From an uncultured Clostridia bacterium (GTDB taxonomy: Bacteria; Bacillota; Clostridia; Peptostreptococcales; Anaerovoracaceae): a stretch of 6,731 nt of DNA. A program made the position numbers and the translations under genes. Below, in pieces: positions 1 through 6,229 of the stretch (positions are counted from its first letter, which is position 1; each line of letters starts with the position of its first letter). The stretch covers positions 1-6,731 of the forward strand of contig CALZMV010000076.1 of the NCBI GenBank assembly GCA_945788655.1. Direction: 5' to 3'. Under the pieces are notes generated by a model, which ran no database searches, had not been told where the DNA came from, and saw only the letters and a program-made list of their open reading frames with translations.

Positions 1-320
1 GGCAGCGTGTCAAGATAATAAGCTGAAAGCTTATGAAGGGAAGCTACAACGTCTTCAGAATACAAAACATTTATTCCTTCAAGCTCCTCCAAAGGAGTCT
101 TTTTAAGATCTGATACAAAAATGTTTTTTATACCCTTTGATACAACCTGCTTTATAAAATCATGTCCATTGCTTCTTTCGCCAATAACGGTACAGAACAT
201 CTGGTTTTCATCTATTTCCCTCGAATCGATGGAAAACCCCAGGACATAATCTTTTTCATTTCCCTGAATCAGGCTGCAGCCTGTAGCATTTATTATTTCG
301 GAAATCGTAAATTTTTTCAT
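1..320 (-). CDS. murF: MurF, UDP-MurNAc-tripeptide:D-Ala-D-Ala ligase (N-terminal part; runs off left edge)
   Basis: This is the start of MurF, the cytoplasmic ATP-dependent ligase that adds D-alanyl-D-alanine to UDP-MurNAc-tripeptide. Only 106 codons are inside the window, so the ATP-binding and C-terminal domains cannot be checked. The visible part fits the MurF substrate-binding domain: an FSIDSREI segment (residues 29-36), then MFCTVIGERSNGHDFI (41-56), which corresponds to the family pattern 'iDSR...lF.a..G...dGh.Fi', followed by a GIKNIFVSD strand (63-71). The ATG lies inside the murE stop (ATGA, 4-nt overlap), and an AAAGGA motif sits 6 nt upstream, so translation is probably coupled to murE. 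MurE shares this N-terminal fold, but murE itself is the gene immediately upstream, which makes MurF the better call. The identification is strong although the gene is incomplete. Confidence 0.9.
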   Translation of the reverse strand, partial: MKKFTISEIINATGCSLIQGNEKDYVLGFSIDSREIDENQMFCTVIGERSNGHDFIKQVVSKGIKNIFVSDLKKTPLEELEGINVLYSEDVVASLHKLSAYYLDTL

Positions 321-1843
321 AAGTTTTCCTTTCCTCTTGTTTGCAGCAAATTGTCTGAAGCAAAATCCATAACCACTTCTCTATCGTCAAAATGAAGTGT
401 TTCTCCTGCGATAATCTGATAGTTTTCGTGCCCTTTGCCGGCAATGACCACGATATCGCCCTTCCTGCCTTCTTCAAGGGCCCTCTGTATGGCACTTTTT
501 CTGTCAGCAATTTCAATAACGCGTATTATATCATAATCCATTGCGCTCATTATGTCACTAATTATTTGTTCCGGAGGCTCCGTTCTTGGATTGTCAGAAG
601 TCACTATGACAAGATCCGCAAGACTTGAAGCAACTCTTCCCATATCGTATCTTCTGTTTTTATCTCTGTTGCCACCGCACCCGAACACAAGAATGATTCT
701 GTCAGGGTTGTATTTTTTTAAACTCAGCAAAAGATTTTCAAGTGCTATTCCATTGTGTGCATAGTCAACGATAACAGGAAAGTCAAAGCCCCCTATAAGC
801 TCAGCTCTTCCCGGAATTTTAACCGTTTTTATTGCCTCTTTAATATATTCCCATGGAATTCCAAGACCCTTACAGGTTGCAATAGCTGCAAGAGAGTTAT
901 ATACATTAAACTTTCCCGGAATATTAAGAATTATCTCCTGACTGCTATCATCTCCACAGGGTTTTTTTGCCTCCAACCTATATTGAGCGCCAAGAATATC
1001 CTTTTCTGACCAGAGCCTTATATCCCCTGCTCTGAACTGTGCATTGTCCGACAGTCCATAGAATATCCGCTTCTCCAGTCTCTCATTGGTTACGACCTGC
1101 TGCCATCTTTCATCATCTGCATTTATTACTGCCATTGAGCACATATCAAAAAACCTGCTCTTCCAGCTTAGATACTCATCAAAGGATTTATGCTCACCTT
1201 CCCCGATATGATCGGGAGAAATGTTAGTAAAAACTCCTATATCAAAGTCTACACATTCCACTCTTTTATGCATTACACCCTGAGATGACACTTCCATGAC
1301 CACTGCCTTACAGCCGTTTTCATACATTTGGTTCATGAGTCTTTGAATGTCCAGGGACTGAGGTGTAGTCATCTTTGAGAAGGTGAAGTTTCCTTCAAAA
1401 CCTGAATATATGGTTCCTATCAGCCCCGTTTTTATACCCGCAGCTTCAAGAATCTGCCTTATCATATATGTCACAGTGGTCTTTCCCTTTGTTCCTGTAA
1501 CACCTATGACCAGCATCTTCTTTGACGGTTCATCATACATCCTTGAAGCCGATTTTGCAAGAGCTTTTCTAACGTCTGACACGTGAATCACCGTGACATT
1601 GTGCTTAGCGCATTGATCTCTATCGATATAATATGCTTCACCGCCTAAAACAACAGCCTTTATTCCATTTCTGATTCCTTCGCTTATATAGCTGGTGCCG
1701 TGTTCCTTATGACCATCGATGGCAAAAAACACAGCCTTTTTTTCTATTTTTTCCGAATGGTACGCAATTGATTCAATCTCTTTATCTAAAGTTCCATACA
1801 AGACGTCATATTCAACATCTTTTATGAGCTCAGAAAGCTTCAT
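317..1843 (-). CDS. murE: MurE, UDP-MurNAc-L-Ala-D-Glu:meso-diaminopimelate ligase
   Basis: This cytoplasmic Mur ligase adds the third amino acid of the peptidoglycan stem peptide using ATP. The 508-residue product is full length for the family. Visible motifs are the P-loop GVTGTKGKTT (114-123), MEVSSQG (183-189), FTNISPDH (205-212), the SWKSRFF segment whose K228 aligns with the carbamylated lysine, NVYNSLAAIA (313-322), YAHN (361-364), FGCGGNRD (387-394), SDNPR (416-420), AGKGHE (468-473) and DDRE (486-489). From family knowledge, DNPR with the downstream glycine and glutamate of GKGHE marks meso-DAP rather than lysine specificity. Several motifs differ from E. coli or B. subtilis MurE: SSQG for SSHA, DHIGEGEH for DHLDYH, and YAHNGIAL for YAHTPDAL. 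I remember this flavour from clostridial MurE proteins. The start is set by GGAGGG (1848-1853) just upstream. The gene follows spoVD by 36 bp and overlaps murF by 4 bp. Confidence 0.95.
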   Translation of the reverse strand: MKLSELIKDVEYDVLYGTLDKEIESIAYHSEKIEKKAVFFAIDGHKEHGTSYISEGIRNGIKAVVLGGEAYYIDRDQCAKHNVTVIHVSDVRKALAKSASRMYDEPSKKMLVIGVTGTKGKTTVTYMIRQILEAAGIKTGLIGTIYSGFEGNFTFSKMTTPQSLDIQRLMNQMYENGCKAVVMEVSSQGVMHKRVECVDFDIGVFTNISPDHIGEGEHKSFDEYLSWKSRFFDMCSMAVINADDERWQQVVTNERLEKRIFYGLSDNAQFRAGDIRLWSEKDILGAQYRLEAKKPCGDDSSQEIILNIPGKFNVYNSLAAIATCKGLGIPWEYIKEAIKTVKIPGRAELIGGFDFPVIVDYAHNGIALENLLLSLKKYNPDRIILVFGCGGNRDKNRRYDMGRVASSLADLVIVTSDNPRTEPPEQIISDIMSAMDYDIIRVIEIADRKSAIQRALEEGRKGDIVVIAGKGHENYQIIAGETLHFDDREVVMDFASDNLLQTRGKENL

Positions 1844-1879
1844 CAGTCCCTCCGGTCGGTATTGCCGAAAATTTATTTA

Positions 1880-2170
1880 TTATTTTTCGTATACGTAAAC
1901 CTTTGAATCGCGTTTTACCTTTGTTCCTGCTACCGGGTATTGAGCTGCTACTACAAATTCATCTCCAATGCCATCAGGCTTCTGACATTCCAGCTGAGCA
2001 CCTGCAATCATTCCGGCTGCTTCACTGTATTCCACATTAACCACATTTGGCACTATAGTGTAATTGCCTTCAATTGCTTTTTGTTCCTCTTCAGTATATT
2101 TCGGAGTAACATTCATATATCTCAATGTGTCCTCAAGTATGCTCTTTGCAATAGGAGCTGCAATCAGCGA
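1880..2170 (-). other. Displaced C-terminal tail of the PBP: last transpeptidase helix plus one PASTA domain
   Basis: This is the out-of-frame remainder of the preceding gene. Read from 2170 it gives SLIAAPIAKSILEDTLRYMN and then a linker. About 60 residues follow from YTIVPNVVNV to VYVYEK, with the usual PASTA pattern of a VPNVVN strand, a short helix, and a terminal 'QYPVAGTKVKRDSKVYVY' strand pair. PASTA domains are known to bind uncrosslinked muropeptides or beta-lactams in some proteins; in SpoVD-type PBPs the role is less clear. Independent translation is not convincing. The only start-like signal is a GAGG 5 nt before a TTG at 2125, which would begin in the middle of a conserved helix. 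Confidence 0.8.
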
Positions 2171-3861
2171 ACATAATACGCTCCCTTTGGACTGTCTACA
2201 ACTACGAGAATTGCCACCTTAGGATCATCCATAGGCGCCATTCCAAGGAAAGAACTGTAATAGTAATCTCCGTACTTTCCGCCTTCTACCTTGTTGGCTG
2301 TACCTGTCTTGCCTCCTACTCTGTATCCGGGGATCTTAGCAGCACCGCCGCCGCCTTCAAATACTACATACTCCATGTACTCACGCATTCTCTCTGCAAC
2401 ATCCTTTGAAAGTACCTTCCTTACTTCTTTCGTTTCAAATTCTTTTACAACCTTTCCGTTAGAATCTGTAAGAGCCTTTACATATCTAGGCTGAACAAGA
2501 ACTCCGTCATTTCCTATTGAACTAACTGCAGTAAGCAGCTGAATAGGTGTTAAGGAAATACTCTGACCATATCCCATTGTTGCCAGTTCAACAGGACCGA
2601 CGTTTTCCATGGAATACATTATAGAATTTGTTTCACCCGGATAATCAATTCCTGTCAGGCTGGTTATTCCGTATAAGTCTATGTATTTGTAGAAGGACTT
2701 AACACCCATCTTTGTTGCAACTGCAGCAAGAGCAGGGTTGCAGGAGTTACCAAGCGCCTGCTTGATATTCTGCACGCCATGGTCATGGGTACTCCAGCAA
2801 TGCAGTGTTATTCCCGAAATATTAATTTTAGTACCGCAGTTAAAAGTATCATTTTCTGTAATTGCACCTTCTTCAAGAGCTGAAGATGCAGTAATGAGCT
2901 TAAAAGTAGAACCCGGCTCGTAAGTATCGCTTACTATTGGATTTCTCCACATCTTAAAGAGGAACGACATCTGTTCTTCTTCAGTCATCTCCTTGTAAGC
3001 CTCTTTATCCTCCTCAGTAACAGGTTCAGTGGCATCATTAGGATCAAAGCCAGGTGTAACTGCATTTGCAAGAATTTCGCCGGTCTTGGGATTCATTACC
3101 AGACACATGATTCTGTCTGCTTTGGTATCCTCCATACCCTTTGCAAGAGCCTTTTCGGCATAATACTGAATTGCTTCATCTATGGTCAGCACCACGTTAA
3201 GTCCATCCTCTGCTTCGTAGTATTCCTCCGAACCATCCACGAGGACATTTCCTACCAGGTCAGTATTCTTTACCCATCTGCCGTTGACACCGCCAAGGTA
3301 CTGGTCATATTCAAGCTCGATTCCCGTTCTTCCGGTATTGTCTATAGTCACACTTCCAAGAAGCTGTGATGCAAAATTTCCGAGAGGATAATACCTTCTT
3401 GTGGCTTCGGAAAGGGATAACCCCGGAATATTGAGTTCCCGTATTTCATCTGCCTGATCCTTTTCGAGATACTGACTTATCTTAACAAGAGCCTGCTCCT
3501 TAACAAGAATCTTCCTTATATCTTTAGCCTCTTTTCCCACTATTGGCGACAAAGTCTGTGCTATTTCCGTAATCTGCTCGCTGGACTTGTTTTCAGCAAG
3601 TTCTGCAGGTCTTACCCAGAGAGTATAGCATGTGATGCTGGTGGCAAGTTCTTTGCCGTTTCTGTCGTAAATCGTACCTCTCTTTGCCTCAACAGTAATA
3701 TCACGTGTCTGCTGGTCTATAGCCTTCTGAGTCAGTTCATCAGCATCAACAATCTGTATCCACGCAACGCGAAAAGCAAGCAGAGCCATAAGAAATGCGA
3801 TAATCACGAAGCCCAATGCTATCCTCTTCTTATTTATCATTTTTACAGGTACTTTTTTCAT
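1880..3861 (-). pseudogene. spoVD: SpoVD/FtsI-type class B penicillin-binding protein with PASTA domain, split by a frameshift
   Basis: This is a bitopic peptidoglycan DD-transpeptidase of the division/spore-cortex family. The first frame (3861 to 2164, 565 aa) shows one N-terminal membrane segment (about 13-35), the PBP-dimer domain beginning RGTIYDRNG (61-69), and a transpeptidase domain with STFK (318-321, nucleophile S318), SCN (373-375) and KTGTA (518-522). It ends abruptly at GAYYVR. The expected continuation, SLIAAPIAKS, the rest of the last helix and one PASTA domain, lies in the -1 frame down to 1880. Adding one G near 2172 gives GAYYGSLIAAPIAKS and a 660-residue protein. A single PASTA repeat and the position next to murE favour SpoVD over a vegetative PBP2B, but as the only such PBP in this cluster it could serve as FtsI. 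I start at ATG 3861 because AGGGAG (3871-3876) precedes it by 9 nt; an upstream ATG at 3909 has no such site. All catalytic motifs survive in the truncated frame, so partial function is conceivable. Confidence 0.9.
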
Positions 3862-3905
3862 CTGGTCTTTCTCCCTAAATATTACCAAAAATGCTCCAAA
3901 CATAC

Positions 3906-3949
3906 ACAAAGCCGGAACTTTAATGTTTGTATTAAGTTATCCGGCTTGT
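3906..3949. other. Long inverted repeat in the ftsL-spoVD gap (possible attenuator or mRNA-processing hairpin)
   Basis: The arms ACAAAGCCGGA (3906-3916) and TCCGGCTTGT (3940-3949) pair over a GC core of AAGCCGGA. A further, bulged pairing of ACTTTAA with TTAAGT extends inwards towards a loop of roughly 8 to 10 nt. On the minus strand, the direction of the operon, the hairpin is followed by a mixed GTGTATGTTTGG, so it is a poor intrinsic terminator. On the plus strand GTTTTC follows, which is only slightly better. It could protect mRNA, mark a processing site, or partly attenuate read-through into spoVD. Function is inferred; the pairing itself is plain in the sequence. Confidence 0.5.
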
Positions 3950-4002
3950 TTTCACATATGAAGTTATTACTCAAAACTATTTATATTTTACTTATGCCTC
4001 TA

Positions 4003-4473
4003 TTATGCGTAGGCCTTCTGCTTTATCATGTCTGAAAGCCCTGAAGGCGCCTCCATTGAAGCCAGATGAATGCATTCATTTCCCTCAGGATAATGCATGG
4101 ATAATTCTCCTGTCGCATATGTTTCCAGTTCCTGAATGCTGGTATTGCTTCCAATTTTTACATTTAGCAGATTGATTTCAGTCTGAATTATTTCATTCTG
4201 TTTTTCAAGCTGATTTATTGAGTACTGAAGTTTTGAAGTATGTGCGTTAATAATAACAGTGCCAATTAATATTATACCTATTGCGATGGTAGCCAACACA
4301 AGAAGACGAAGGGTTTCGCGTGATAAGACATCGCTGCCTTGCTTTTTCTTAGGTTCTGTCTGTGGAACATCCAGAGGTCTCTGTCTTGTTCTTCTGACTC
4401 TTTGAGGCTGTTCCTCAGGTATGTAGTTGTATGCATATTCGCTTGTAAATCTTTTTCTTGCTGTTGTCTCCAT
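4003..4473 (-). CDS. ftsL: FtsL/DivIC-like septum-formation membrane protein
   Basis: The 156-residue product has the architecture of FtsL/DivIC proteins. A basic cytoplasmic tail (residues 1-54, rich in R/K, with RVRRTRQR at 25-32) comes first, then one hydrophobic membrane helix (about 55-77, LRLLVLATIAIGIILIGTV). A heptad-like extracytoplasmic coiled coil (about 79-107, KLQYSINQLEKQNEIIQTEI) follows, then a short tail with YATGELSMHYPEG. From family knowledge such proteins join the FtsB/DivIC-DivIB complex at the septum and activate the FtsW-PBP synthase. Sequence identity in this family is low, so the call rests on topology and on its place between rsmH and the PBP gene. The start is ATG 4473, preceded by GAGGGAG (4477-4483); a TTG four codons upstream overlaps that site and is unlikely. 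A 62-bp gap separates it from rsmH and a 141-bp gap from spoVD. Confidence 0.8.
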   Translation of the reverse strand: METTARKRFTSEYAYNYIPEEQPQRVRRTRQRPLDVPQTEPKKKQGSDVLSRETLRLLVLATIAIGIILIGTVIINAHTSKLQYSINQLEKQNEIIQTEINLLNVKIGSNTSIQELETYATGELSMHYPEGNECIHLASMEAPSGLSDMIKQKAYA

Positions 4474-4535
4474 GTTCTCCCTCAATAACTATTAATATTA
4501 ACGCACTTGATTTGCATAGTATTATCAGTTTTTTA

Positions 4536-5471
4536 TCAGATTTTCTGAGCGATTCTCAGCTTCGCGCTTCGCGCTCTCGGATTTTCTTCCAATTCGGCTT
4601 CTGAAGGTATAACAGGTTTGCCTGTAACCTTCTTTATATCTGCCTTGTTGCCGCACACACATATAGGAAATTCCTTCGGGCATGTGCAAGGATTTGCTCT
4701 ATTGTTAAATATTTCTTTGACAATTCTGTCTTCCAGTGAGTGGAAAGTTATGATGCAGAGTCTGCCCTTTGGGGCAAGCACCTGACAGAATTCCTCAACC
4801 GCCCTCTCAAGCTGACCGAGTTCATCATTGACTTCAATTCTTATTGCCTGGAAAGTCCTCTTTGCAGGATGCGGGCCTGTTCTTCTTGCTGATGCAGGAA
4901 TTGCTTTCTTGATGACATCCACCAGTTCAAAGGTGCTCTCAAGAGGCTTGTCCCCTCTTGCTTTAACTATGAAATCGGCAATTCGTGATGCCCATCTCTC
5001 TTCTCCGTATTTTGAAATGATGCGTGTCAGTTCCTTCTGGTCGTAACCGTTCACAACATCCCATGCCGTAAAATCATCATCCTGACTCATTCTCATATCC
5101 AGCGGCGCATCGTTCATATAGGAAAAACCTCTCTCGGGGTTGTCCAGCTGGAAAGATGAAACTCCCAAATCCAGAAGAGCCCCATCGATTTTATCTATTC
5201 CCAGGTCATCAAGAACCTGTGCGATGTCTGAATAATTGCTTTGTACAAAATATTTCTGGCAATCATATTGCTCGAGCCTTTTAGATGCCGCATCAAGAGC
5301 ATCTCGGTCGCGGTCAATGCCGATTAAGATGCCGTCAGGTCCTAGCTTCTCGCAGATGCCGCTGCTGTGACCTCCGCCTCCTAATGTTCCATCCACATAT
5401 ATTCCATCGGGCTTGATATTCAAGCCCTCCATGCACTCGTCAAACAGTACGGATTTATGAATAAACTCCAT
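4536..5471 (-). CDS. rsmH: RsmH, 16S rRNA (cytosine-1402-N4)-methyltransferase
   Basis: This SAM-dependent enzyme N4-methylates C1402 in the decoding centre of 16S rRNA; it was formerly called MraW. At 311 residues it has the usual length. Motifs seen are the N-terminal HKSVLFDE (5-12), the SAM-binding YVDGTLGGGGHS (25-36), IGIDRD (50-55), LLDLGVSSFQLD (99-110), RGFSYMNDAPLDMRM (114-128), HPAKRTFQAIRIEVN (201-215), FHSLEDRIVK (243-252) and the C-terminal NPRARSAKLR (297-306). A CxCP...CVCG cluster (C262, C264, C271, C273) could bind a metal and is common in Firmicute homologues. AGGAGG (5481-5486) lies 9 nt upstream of the ATG, and mraZ ends 18 nt before that ATG. Although its reaction concerns the ribosome, the gene is nearly always the second gene of dcw clusters, as here. 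No key residue appears to be missing. Confidence 0.97.
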   Translation of the reverse strand: MEFIHKSVLFDECMEGLNIKPDGIYVDGTLGGGGHSSGICEKLGPDGILIGIDRDRDALDAASKRLEQYDCQKYFVQSNYSDIAQVLDDLGIDKIDGALLDLGVSSFQLDNPERGFSYMNDAPLDMRMSQDDDFTAWDVVNGYDQKELTRIISKYGEERWASRIADFIVKARGDKPLESTFELVDVIKKAIPASARRTGPHPAKRTFQAIRIEVNDELGQLERAVEEFCQVLAPKGRLCIITFHSLEDRIVKEIFNNRANPCTCPKEFPICVCGNKADIKKVTGKPVIPSEAELEENPRARSAKLRIAQKI

Positions 5472-5489
5472 AACTTATATCCTCCTGCC

Positions 5490-5921
5490 TTAGAAATTAT
5501 ATTCAACTAATGCATTGGCAAAGTCTTCTGTTTCCATCTTGCTGTCATTAGAAGGTGAATCCCAGACGTCTCTCGCCCAGATTTCTATCTTGGACATTGC
5601 ACCCATGGTAACCAGTTCCTTTTCGATTCCTGCGTAGTTTTTGAGTTCCTGGGGAATTACGATTCTCCCCTGTTTATCAAACTCACACTCACATGCATTA
5701 GCACAGAAATGTCTGATAAAAGCTCTTACCTTAGGATCTGATTCAGGAAGCTTCGAAATCTTCTCCATCTGTGCTTCCCAGTCTGCCTCAGTGTAAATCA
5801 GCAGGCATGTGTCCAGACCTTTAGTAAGAATACAGCGGCTTCCAAGCCCTGCTCTTAATTTGGAAGGAACAATCATTCTGTTCTTGTCGTCTATGGAATT
5901 GTAAGTAGTTCCCATGAACAT
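5490..5921 (-). CDS. mraZ: MraZ, transcriptional regulator of the division/cell wall operon
   Basis: MraZ is a ring-forming DNA-binding protein with two SpoVT/AbrB-type swapped-hairpin domains, and in several bacteria it represses its own operon. Both domains show: YNSIDDKNRMIVPSKLRAGL (residues 7-26) and CEFDKQGRIVIPQELKNYAG (79-98), each with the D-x-(K/Q)-(G/N)-R-x-x-(I/V)-P core. The first copy has N in place of the usual G. The 143-residue length equals that of the B. subtilis protein when translation starts at ATG 5921. That start has AGGAGG exactly 8 nt upstream; an in-frame ATG at 5984 would add 21 residues, has no ribosome binding site, and is rejected. The gene is first in the operon. 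Its promoter is overlaid by three 10-bp-spaced repeats that match the expected MraZ operator, so autoregulation is likely. Confidence 0.97.
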   Translation of the reverse strand: MFMGTTYNSIDDKNRMIVPSKLRAGLGSRCILTKGLDTCLLIYTEADWEAQMEKISKLPESDPKVRAFIRHFCANACECEFDKQGRIVIPQELKNYAGIEKELVTMGAMSKIEIWARDVWDSPSNDSKMETEDFANALVEYNF

Positions 5922-5929
5922 GTGCTGTT

Positions 5930-5935
5930 CCTCCT
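5930..5935 (-). promoter_or_regulatory. Ribosome binding site AGGAGG that fixes the mraZ start
   Basis: A perfect AGGAGG lies 8 nt from ATG 5921. It places the mraZ start there rather than at the in-frame ATG at 5984, and gives the 143-residue length typical of the family. Confidence 0.9.
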
Positions 5936-6005
5936 GATCATTCTTAATTGCAATGGTAAATGAGCGGCGAATGGGCACACTCATCCATTTGTAATGTTAT
6001 ATCAC

Positions 6006-6031
6006 CACTATACACCACTTTTAATCACTTT
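6006..6031 (-). promoter_or_regulatory. MraZ operator: three AAAGTG-type repeats at 10-bp period
   Basis: On the minus strand AAAGTG occurs at 6026-6031 and 6016-6021, and ATAGTG at 6006-6011, with starts exactly 10 bp apart (one helical turn). Direct repeats of a short G-containing box at 10-bp spacing upstream of mraZ are the known binding pattern of MraZ rings (AAAGTG-type boxes in Mollicutes, TGGG-type in E. coli). The repeats fill the promoter spacer and overlap the -10, so repression of the operon by its first product is the natural reading. Binding itself is inferred. Confidence 0.8.
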
Positions 6032-6035
6032 TCAA
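6007..6035 (-). promoter_or_regulatory. SigA-type promoter of the mraZ operon
   Basis: On the minus strand TTGAAA (6030-6035) is followed by a 17-bp spacer and TATAGT (6007-6012). Each hexamer differs from the vegetative consensus (TTGACA, TATAAT) at one position. Transcription would begin near 6000, leaving a leader of about 78 nt before mraZ. All three putative MraZ repeats fall within this promoter, so bound MraZ would block RNA polymerase. Confidence 0.85.
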
Positions 6036-6137
6036 TAGTTTTTAGGTGGTTTTTGAAACTTTTCCCCCACTCAAATCGTGATTTTTCAACATCTTCAGCG
6101 TCGAGGAGTTCTTACAGCCCTCTTGTGGGAATTTGTA

Positions 6138-6165
6138 ACAGCTTACCTGCCTCGAGCATAAAATA
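6138..6165 (+). promoter_or_regulatory. Possible SigK/SigE-type sporulation promoter of the cysteine-rich gene
   Basis: AC (6138-6139), 17 bp, then CATAAAATA (6157-6165) fits the B. subtilis SigK form AC-N16/17-CATANNNTA and partly fits SigE. A vegetative reading, TTGTAA (6133-6138) with an 18-bp spacer and CATAAA (6157-6162), is weaker. Transcription would begin about where the tandem repeat starts. The motif is short and the region AT-rich, so chance is a real possibility. Confidence 0.3.
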
Positions 6166-6166
6166 A

Positions 6167-6214
6167 AGTATAAGTTTTTAACTTAAAATGAGTATAAGTT
6201 TTTAACTTAAAATG
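6167..6214. repeat. Perfect 24-bp tandem duplication containing a dyad (candidate operator pair)
   Basis: Positions 6167-6190 and 6191-6214 are identical, back to back. Each copy contains the perfect dyad TAAGTT-TTT-AACTTA (6171-6185 and 6195-6209) and ends in AAAATG. The array stops directly at the AAAGGA ribosome binding site of the plus-strand gene. Two dyads spaced 24 bp apart, between a possible promoter and a gene start, could bind a dimeric regulator or form weak AU-rich hairpins in the leader RNA. It could equally be a recent replication-slippage duplication without function. Confidence 0.75.
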
Positions 6215-6229
6215 AAAGGAAATATAAAA

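Larger units (their letters stand above)
5922..6229. other. Divergent regulatory region between mraZ and the cysteine-rich gene
   Basis: This 308-bp gap has no convincing gene. From left to right it holds the mraZ ribosome binding site, a leader of about 78 nt with a bulged stem (arms 5952-5964 and 5980-5989), and the mraZ promoter and operator (6006-6035). About 100 bp follow in which I see no clear signal. The far end holds a possible sporulation-type promoter (6138-6165), the 24-bp tandem repeat (6167-6214) and the ribosome binding site of the plus-strand gene (6215-6220). A 14-codon reading frame within the leader (5988-5944, minus) lacks a ribosome binding site. Confidence 0.7.

Noticed and set aside
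162..1586. Several plus-strand open frames of 60-85 codons across murF and murE
   Set aside because: They are opposite well-supported genes, lack ribosome binding sites, and show no recognisable protein features.
1844..1879. Small stem TCGG-CAATA-CCGA before the murE ribosome binding site
   Set aside because: Four base pairs in a 36-bp gap is too weak to call a terminator or regulatory element.
2164..2180. Programmed -1 frameshifting in the PBP gene
   Set aside because: There is no X-XXY-YYZ slippery heptamer near the junction. A conserved glycine codon is simply one G short, so a base loss explains it better.
3862..3909. A 16-residue extension of the PBP from ATG 3909
   Set aside because: The extra residues are not typical ahead of MKKVPVK. 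AGGGAG is correctly spaced for 3861, and the upstream ATG sits in the hairpin arm without a ribosome binding site.
5922..5984. A 21-residue N-terminal extension of MraZ from ATG 5984
   Set aside because: It has no ribosome binding site and does not resemble the family, whereas AGGAGG lies 8 nt from ATG 5921, which gives the standard 143-residue length.
5944..5988. 14-codon leader peptide frame upstream of mraZ (minus strand)
   Set aside because: There is no ribosome binding site ahead of its ATG and no run of regulatory codons.
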